From Strix aluco (lineage: Eukaryota; Chordata; Aves; Strigiformes; Strigidae): a stretch of 64,000 nt of DNA. The first letter of the stretch is position 1. Each line of letters starts with the position of its first letter. Under the pieces are notes generated by a model. It ran no database searches. It was not told the DNA's origin and saw only the letters and a list, made by a program, of their open reading frames with translations. Location: the NCBI RefSeq assembly GCF_031877795.1, contig NC_133948.1:15082948-15146947 (forward strand). The letters are read 5' to 3'. Positions 9,583 through 64,000 of this stretch are shown here, one piece after another. The position numbers were made by a program, and so were the translations under genes.

Positions 9583-11474
9583 CCGGGCAGGGGTGATGCC
9601 CCCCGGCGCAGGGCGCAGACCCAGGCGTTCAGCTCCTCGGGGGTCTCGGCCCCCAGGCAGTACGTTCGCATCCCGGGGTGCTCGGCCTGGGGGTGGGGGG
9701 GCCATGGTGGAGAGGACCCAAGTGTCCAGGCCTTGTCCCCCCGACCCAGGGCACCCCCGGATCCAGGGACCCAGGGGGCCGGGACTGACCATGAAGAGGA
9801 ATTGGGGGGTGCGGGGGGCGGGGGGCAGGACACGGATCTCGTAGCCGGGCAGGGGGAGGCCGCCCCGCACTCGCTGCTCGCTGCTGTCTGGGGGGCAGAG
9901 GGGTCTCAGGGGAGGGGAACCCCCAGGAGCCCCATCGACACCCCAAGACCCCCAGTACCATTGGGAGGAAGCTGGGGACCTCCTCTGAGTCCCACTGGCT
10001 GCCCCCAAACCTTCTGGGGTCCCCCAGAACTCAGACCCCCCCCCAGTGACCCCTTCAGCCTCCCAGGGATCCCCAACTACCCCAGGGACTCCCGATCCCT
10101 CCGGGATCCCTGACCCCCCAGGGACTCCAGGTCACCCAAGTCCCCCCTCACCCCAGGGTCCCCGTGCACCCAGGTTGTCCTGCCCCCCCCCGGCCCCCCT
10201 CACCCCGGTAGTAGTAGAGGCAGAGATCGACCAGCACAAACCAGCGGCGCTTCCAGAGCCGCAGCCCTGAGCTGTCCTGGGGGACGGGGATGGGGGTGAG
10301 CCCCCCGCAGCTCATCATCCCCCCAGGACCCCCTGCTGCCCCAACCCTTTTGATCCCCCAAACCCCATAACCCCTCCAGCACCCCCTGCCATCTTAGTCC
10401 ACCCCCAACCCCATAACACCCCCACCACCCCCCACCAGCTCAGATCCCCCCAACCCTCTTCGATTCCCCAAAACCCATAACCCCCCCCCAGGACACTCCA
10501 ACACCCCAGACCCCCCCACTCTCTCTGATCCCCCATACCGACCCCACACACCTCCCACTCCAGACCCCTCACTCCAGCTCTCCCAAACCCTGTATGCCCC
10601 CCCCCGACACCCTCAAACCCCATAAACCCCGCAGCAGCCCTCACCACTCCAGACCCCCCCAAACCCCAGACCCCCCCCCACCTCAGACCCCCCCCAACCC
10701 CCATGCACCGCCCTGGTCTCCCCCCCCACCCCCCAGCCCCATGCCCCCCCCCCCGCCCCACCTGCTTGTGTAGCCAGCCCCGCAGGGCGGGGGGGGCGCG
10801 GGGGTCCCTGCGCAGCGCCTGCCCCCCCTTCCCGAAGGCGTGGACCCGCGGCACCGGCCGGCAGGGCTGAGCAGGGGCTTCAACCAGAGTGGGGGCTCCG
10901 AGGGGGGCCCCCCCGACCTCCCCCCCCGGGCTGCCAGAGTCCCTACCAACCCCCCCACCCCAATTCACCTGTACACCCCACAATGACCCCCCCTCAGCTC
11001 ACCAGGGCTCCCCTGGGCTCCCCATGCCCCCCCTTGTCCCCTTGTGCCCTATAGGTCCCCATAGACCCCTGGGGTCCCTTGGGCTCCCCCATACCCCGCC
11101 ATAGCTCCCAAGGCCCCCCCCCAGCCCCCCTGAGCTCCCTTGTGTCCTTCATGGCCCCCCTTGCCCTCCCATAGCTCCCCATACCCCCCCCCCCAGCCCC
11201 CATGGCCTCCACATAGCTCCCCATGACCCCCCCAGCCCTTGAGCCCCCCATGCCCCTCCCATAGCACCCCATACTGCTCCCAGCCCCCATAGCTCCCCAT
11301 GCCTCCCCGACGCCCTTGGGCCTCCATGCCCCCCCAAATGCCCCCCCCAGCCCCCCCCTACCCCTCCACACCCCCCCCCATGCCCCCCACCCTCCCCATG
11401 CCCACCTGGGTGCCCGGGCCGCGGGTGCCAGCAGGGGTGAGGGCGCAGCGGGGGGGCTCGTCGCCGTCTGCCAT
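9583..11474 (-). CDS. PEPP-family PH-domain protein, PLEKHA4-like (3' end unresolved)
   Basis: PEPP proteins (PLEKHA4-7) use an N-terminal PH domain to bind phosphoinositides at membranes. Five minus-strand exons with GT/AG borders and matching phases encode about 150 residues: 11406-11474, 10762-10866, 10204-10276, 9790-9887 and 9583-9686. The start ATG (11474-11472) follows an acceptor at 11483-11482, so a non-coding exon may lie upstream. Residues 31-50 (HAFGKGGQALRRDP) match the conserved pre-PH segment. The PH domain runs about 51-145: RGWLHKQDSSGLRLWKRRWF carries the basic K-x-W-K-R-R lipid-binding pattern, then DLCLYYYR, AEHPGMRTY, and helix EELNAWVCAL with the invariant Trp at 137. 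Wording is closest to PLEKHA4. After residue 149 the codon GG is split by a GTGAGT donor. Read through, the protein would stop at once with PLPG. A possible next exon is 9307-9327. The family's coiled coils were not found. Human PLEKHA4 lies on chromosome 19, so this position is unexpected. Confidence 0.82.
10320..10730. repeat. C-rich low-complexity intron of the PLEKHA4-like gene
   Basis: Plus-strand sequence consists largely of CCCC-A/T words, with recurring CCCCATAAC, CCCCAAACCC and AGACCCCCCC. Few C residues occur on the opposite strand. On the transcribed (minus-sense) RNA this is a run of G tracts able to form G-quadruplexes. Diverged tandem duplication is likely, but no exact unit was defined. 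Confidence 0.7.
10985..11400. repeat. Degenerate tandem repeat, CCCATAGCTCCCCAT words
   Basis: The words CATAGCTCCC, CCCATGCCCC and CCCAGCCCCC recur at short spacing between the first two PH-gene exons. The array is imperfect. Open frames on both strands through it (for example repeated GGHGELWG-like peptides) are products of the repeat rather than genes. Confidence 0.7.
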
Positions 11475-11689
11475 GGGGGTCCTGCAGGAACAGGGCGGGG
11501 GGGGGGGCATCAATGTCCCCATTGTCCCCGCGGGGACAGAGGACCCGTTCTTCCCGCTGCGGGGGCGCTCGGGCCGCTGGGGCCGGCGGGGCGGGGGCTG
11601 CTCCCCGGCCAGCTGGGGGGGGCCGGGGGGGTTTCTCGCCTCCCGCTGGTCCCCCTCCCCCGCCTGCTCCTGCCGTCCCTTGCCCCGTG

Positions 11690-12375
11690 CTGGTCCCAGT
11701 TTCCCTTCAGTAACACTGAGCTGGTCCCAGTTCCCATCCCGTTATGCCAGTGCTGGTCACTGTTCCGTTATCCCGTTATCCCAGTGCTGGTCCCAGTCCC
11801 AACCTGTCGTCCTGGTGCTGGTCCCAGTCCCTGTCCCATTATCCCAATGCTGGTCCCAGTCCCATCCTGTTATCCCAGTACTGGTCCCAGTTCCGGTCCC
11901 GTTATCCCAGTGCTGGTCCCAGTCCCATCCCGTTATCCCCACGCTGACCTGGGTCCCAGTCCTGTCCTCTTACCCTGGTGCTGGTCCCAGTCTCCATCCC
12001 ATCATCCCAGTGCCGGTCCCCATCCCCCTGTCCCAGCTCCATTATCGCTGGTTCTGCTCCCAGTCCCGTCCCATTACCCAGCGCTAGTTCCAGTCCCAGT
12101 TCCAATCCCAGTCCCATATCGCCATCCCAGTGCTGGTCCCGGCCCCCCCGGTCCCAGTCCTGTTACCTGGGTCCCAGTTCCATCCCGCTATCCCAGCACT
12201 GGTCCCAGTGCCGTTGTCCCAGCGCTGGTCCCAGTGCCGTTGTCGCAGTACTGGTCCCAGTGCCGTTGTCCCAGTGCTGGTCCCAGTGCCGTTGTCGCAG
12301 TACTGGTCCCAGTGTCGTTGTCCCAGTGCTGGTCCCAGTCCCGTTGTCCCGGTACTGGTCCCAGTGCCGTTGTCC
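11690..12375. repeat. Minisatellite, 26 to ~32 bp units, upstream of NF2
   Basis: More than twenty tandem units are built on the core CCCAGTGCTGGTCCCAGT. The right part (about 12195-12375) is a regular 26-bp unit with CCGTTGTC spacers, alternating between CAGTGCTGG and CAGTACTGG versions. The left part has longer units with CCGTTATC or CCTGTTATC spacers. Open frames of several hundred codons cross it in every direction because the unit lacks stops; they are not genes. Confidence 0.9.
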
Positions 12376-12780
12376 CGCTCTCCCCGTGCCGGTCCCGCCC
12401 CGGGCGCTGGTCCCAGTCTCCGCCACCACCCGCCCCGGGGCCGGGACTGGGCAGCGCCCGCCGGGGGCGGGACGAGCCCCGACGCCCGGGTCCCCCCGGG
12501 ACCGCCTGGGTCCCCCCCCCACGGGCACCCCGCCACGGCCCCGCGGGAGCCCGGGAGGGCACTGCCGCGGGGGGGCAGCACCCGCGTCCCCGCGTCCCCC
12601 GGGGACAGCCCGTCCTGCGGGACACCCCTCGGACGGCGGACACCCCCGGGACCGGGGACACCCCCGGACCGCGGACACCCCCCGGGCCGGGGACACCCGC
12701 GGCGCGGCGGGGCAGCCCAGCCCCGGCAGCGTGGGAGGGTCCCGGGGCGTTCGGCCCCTGCCGGGTCCTAGTGCCCGCCC
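12376..12780. other. GC-rich spacer before the NF2 promoter
   Basis: Very GC-rich CpG-island sequence with repeated GGGACACCCC and CGGACACCCC words at about 12600-12710, a further degenerate short tandem array. No gene or RNA is recognised. It may contain the start of the minus-strand PLEKHA4-like transcript, but no specific signal fixes this. Confidence 0.45.
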
Positions 12781-60777
<47,997 letters not shown>

Positions 60778-62145
60778 GAAGCGACCAGCCGCTCCGCACC
60801 GCTGCTGCCTGCCGGCCGGCCCCCCCACCAGCCGGAGCCTCCCCCCAGGACCGGTGTGCCCCAACCAGGGTTGGGGAGCCGGGCATCACCCCCCGGCCCC
60901 CCCTGGCTGCTGCCAGCCCCTGCACACCGATGGACTCGGGGCCCGGCTGCCCACGGACTGTGTGATGTTCTCTAGCTTAGTGTCCATTCATCCTCCTCCC
61001 TGCCCCTCTTTTTGTTTTTTTCCAGCCTTTTTCTTATTTTTCTAGCGTAGTTTTTTGGCTCAGCCCTCCAGGCTTTCCCCCAGTGCCAGGGTCGGGGCTG
61101 CGGCCGTGCCCCCCAGCCTGGCCACCAGCGGAGGAGCATGCCAAAGGGTCTCCCCTGGCCGGGGTGCCGTCCCTGTCCTGCCGGGCGCTGAGCTGGGTGC
61201 CAGCAGTGCTGGCAGTGCCGGGAGCCCCATTAGGCACCCAGAGCATGTCCTAGTAGAGTGCTGTAAATCAGGGGCCGTCGCGCCGGCTCTCCCCGCGCCC
61301 GGCAGCGGTGGGAGGCAGGCGGGCAGGGAGCGGGATCGCAGCGGCTGCAGGGACCTCGGGCTGCGGGACCTCGGGCTGCTGCTTCTCTGGGGAGAGGAGG
61401 CAGGGGCAGGGCGTGGGGAGGAAGGTTTCATCCTCCTCCTCCTCTCTGGTAAGGAGCAGGAGAACAGCTAGTGCCAACCAAATGAAACCTTTTTTTTTTT
61501 TTCCTGCAAACTGTGACAAACCTGGGCAGCTTGAGGCCGGGGAGGGGGTCTCTGGGGGCTCAGGGCTGGGCTTTTGCTGCGTGCCCAGGTCCAGCACCCC
61601 TGAACACGATGTGGGGCCCCCCCAGCTCCTCCCTGGGCTCTGTGTCCTGGCAGGCGAGCGCTGGGGCTGCCTGCTCCTGCCTGTCCTTAACCAGGTGCCT
61701 TTGCTCACAGCTCCGACCCCCTGGCCACGGCCACGGGGGAACGGGGATGCCCTGACCTTTCCTTCGTGTCTCCGTCCCAAATCCTGCCCTCCGCTCGGGG
61801 GGAAACCTCCCTCCGAGCTGCGATTTACCCTTTAACAGAGCCGGTGCTGCCCTGGGCATCCCCAACATCCTCTCGGGACCCCCAATTCCTCCCTCCCACA
61901 ACCTCAGCTGACCTACAGCCACACCAGAGTCGGTCGGAGGGTCAGCCCGGAGCTTGGTGTGTAGTAGATCATGTCCTGAACCCTTTTAATTTAAAACCGG
62001 CGCTGCCTCGGATCGACACCCCGCACATGGCTGCGATTCGCGTGGCTGTGGCCTGGCACAGCCGCTTTCCCGTTCCCCTGGACTGTTGTACTCAGAAGAA
62101 ATAACGGTTTTCTCGTTTGTTTTAATAAAAATTCAAAGCACTAAG
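60778..62145 (+). terminator. NF2: NF2 3' UTR and proximal poly(A) site
   Basis: From the stop codon to AATAAA at 62124-62129, followed after about 30 bases by a TGTTTGG-TCTTTTTTTTT GU/U-rich downstream element. The UTR is about 1.37 kb. It is GC-rich at first and AT-rich at the end. A T13-type run sits near 61490-61502. Confidence 0.8.
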
Positions 62146-62486
62146 AGGGGGAGCTGGGACTTGTTTGGTCTTTTTTTTTGGGGGGGGGAAAAACCTCATG
62201 AAGCCTTTCACTGCTGCAGTTGATGCCGGGGGGAGGTTTTAATTGGAAGCACGGCTGCGGCCCTGGGATCCCTCCGGCAGCTCCCTGCGGGGCCAGGATG
62301 GGACCCCCCCTGCCCCCCATCACTCCGGGGGTCCCACTGTCCCCCGTCCCTCAGGGCTCCTCCATCCCCGCTTGCACCAGGGTGCCCTTTCCCCTCCTGG
62401 GGTTTGGGGTACCCAGGGGGGGTGTGAGCCCCGTGTTTGCCATCCCTGGGGCTCTGCCCGATGCTGCCTGATCTTGGCCTGCCTGG

Positions 62487-62496
62487 AATAAATAAA
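62487..62496 (+). terminator. Second poly(A) signal (AATAAATAAA) downstream of NF2
   Basis: Two overlapping AATAAA hexamers 360 bases after the first NF2 signal, followed by AT-rich sequence with T runs. It may serve a longer NF2 3' UTR. There is no sign of another gene ending here. Confidence 0.5.
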
Positions 62497-62539
62497 TGAT
62501 ACGCTGCATTGACCTCAATTTTTTAATTAATTATGGATA

Positions 62540-64000
62540 AAACCCCTTTGGTGACGCAGGGACCCAGCTGAGCTGCCGGCCCCAAGATGGGGCGGCCAGT
62601 GGGGCTTCACCAAAACACCGTCTGTGCCGAACGCCCCAGGGCTGGGCAACACCCGACCCTGGGGGGCTGCTCCTGGCCCCCCCGGGACTTGATGCACTCA
62701 GTGATGGATGCGCTTGTTTATCTGTTCACCGGCAGCAAAACCCCAGGAGATGAAGCAGAGCTCCTGGTGAGGGCTCATCCTCGGGCGCCGGCGGGTGGGC
62801 TGGGGGGGATTTGGGTGGGTTTTCCTCTTTTTTGTTGTTTTAAGCAGGGCTGATGGAAGTGGGATGGTTTTTTTTTTTGGCAAAGGGATGCCGATGGGGG
62901 AATGGGGGAGATTTTGGGGCTGCTGGGAGGCAGCAGGCGAGGGAAGCGGAGGGTGACCTGATTTCCCACGCGTGGGGCGGGAGCGCTGCCCGCAGCCACC
63001 GGTGTCAATAATGCAGCTGGTGCGCTGCCTGCGCTGCCTGCGCTGCCTGTGGGGCACAGGCAGAGCCTCCAGCCGGGGGATTCGGCCCTAAAGCGAAGTC
63101 GAAAGGACTTTTCCCAGCCCAGGCCGTGATGCCGGGGCAGCAGCGCAGGGGGGATGCGCTGGGTGCAGCCAGTGCCGGGTCCAGCGCGGGGGGTGTCCTT
63201 GTCCCCTCCAAGGTGGGGGGTCCCGCAGGGGCCGTGCACACCCGCAGCCTCCCGCGCTCCCAGCTTTGCGTGCTCAGGGCCTCACACGCTCACAGCCTCA
63301 CACTTGCAGCCTCACACACCGGCAGCCTCGCAGACGCGCAGCCCCGGCCCTGCAGCGGGCAGCCCGGTGTTGGCTCCCTGCCTGCCCTCCTGCCCTGCAG
63401 GCTGGGCCATTTCTCTGCTTTCAAAGGAAACTTCATTCCGATTTTTTCCTTTTTAGCAAAATTAAATTCATCAGAGCCGAGGTGGTGGCGGAGCGGGTGT
63501 GGGTTGGCTTGGGATGACTTTGCCCAAGGGAAAAAAACTCATCAAACACCATTTCCCAAGTACCTCTCCCAACGCCTTCCTCCTCCATGGATTCCTTGGG
63601 AAGGAAATTGGGGGGATTTTGCTGACCCAAGGCAGCAACTGAGCATTTTGGCAGCAGTTCTCCACGCACTTGAACGCTGGAGGTGGCTTTGAGACTGTCT
63701 TGGGGACAGGCTGGTACCCAGTGCCCGGGTAAAGGCGATTTGTTGCTCACATGAGTGTCCCTGTCCCCAAATCCTCCTCAAATCACATTATTTCACTTTC
63801 AAACCATTAAATATTCTCAAAAAAAAAAAAAAAAAAGAAACACCAAGAAGCTGGGACTGTGAGCAGGACAGCACCTGTGGACATAGGGGTCACCGCTGCC
63901 ACGGGGTGGAGGGGACACAGGGTGGCCAGTGGGTGTCTAGGCCAGGGCCAGGAGCCCTGGGGGGGTGTCAGGGTGCTGGTTCAGTGCCCATCCAAAATGT
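62540..64000. other. Region downstream of NF2, no gene recognised
   Basis: The human neighbour CABP7 is not found here and probably lies off the right edge. The region holds three perfect copies of a 9-base GCGCTGCCT unit (63022-63048), a degenerate CAGCCTCACAC array (about 63240-63340) and a poly(A) run at 63819-63836. Confidence 0.6.
63806..63836 (+). repeat. Poly(A) tract preceded by ATTAAA
   Basis: ATTAAA (63806-63811) is followed after seven bases by 18 A and then GAAA. It could be the tail of a retroposed sequence, although CR1 elements do not make such tails, or a simple A-rich repeat. The sequence to its left matches nothing I recognise. Confidence 0.45.

Noticed and set aside
62540-64000. 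CABP7, the expected gene downstream of NF2
   Set aside because: No EF-hand motif or CABP7-like exon was found on either strand. It probably lies beyond the right edge.

Overview
This window is vertebrate nuclear DNA and almost certainly comes from a bird. Three orthologues are recognisable exon by exon: THOC5 and NIPSNAP1 on the minus strand and NF2 (merlin) on the plus strand. This is the same gene order as human 22q12. The interspersed repeats I can identify are CR1 LINE fragments, which are typical of birds and reptiles. Introns are short, and intergenic DNA between 3 and 13 kb is extremely GC-rich and low in complexity, as on avian microchromosomes. I cannot name the species.

Layout. 1-4.4 kb: the 5' part of THOC5 (minus strand; five coding exons plus a non-coding first exon), with a CR1 copy in an intron; the rest of the gene lies off the left edge. 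4.6-8.2 kb: a complete ten-exon NIPSNAP1 (minus), its 3' UTR close to the THOC5 CpG-island promoter and its own CpG-island promoter carrying four CCAAT boxes. 9.3-11.5 kb: a gene not expected here from the human map, encoding a PEPP-family (PLEKHA4-like) PH domain in five good exons on the minus strand. Its introns are C-rich on the plus strand and its 3' end is unresolved. 11.7-12.4 kb: a GC-rich minisatellite between this gene and NF2. 12.8-13.2 kb: NF2 promoter and 5' UTR with a short upstream ORF. 13.17-60.78 kb: the complete NF2 gene, 16 constitutive coding exons plus the alternative exon 16 that makes merlin isoform 2. 60.78-62.5 kb: NF2 3' UTR with two poly(A) signal sites. 62.5-64 kb: no gene recognised.

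How they work together. THOC5 acts in nuclear mRNA export, NIPSNAP1 is mitochondrial, and merlin is a cortical scaffold upstream of Hippo signalling. They are neighbours by conserved synteny, not by shared pathway. The most unusual content is the PLEKHA4-like PH gene squeezed between NIPSNAP1 and NF2, in sequence of the type that hides genes from avian assemblies. Comparisons with human proteins come from memory, since no database could be searched. Exon borders were set by reading frames, GT/AG sites and, for NF2, agreement with remembered human exon lengths.
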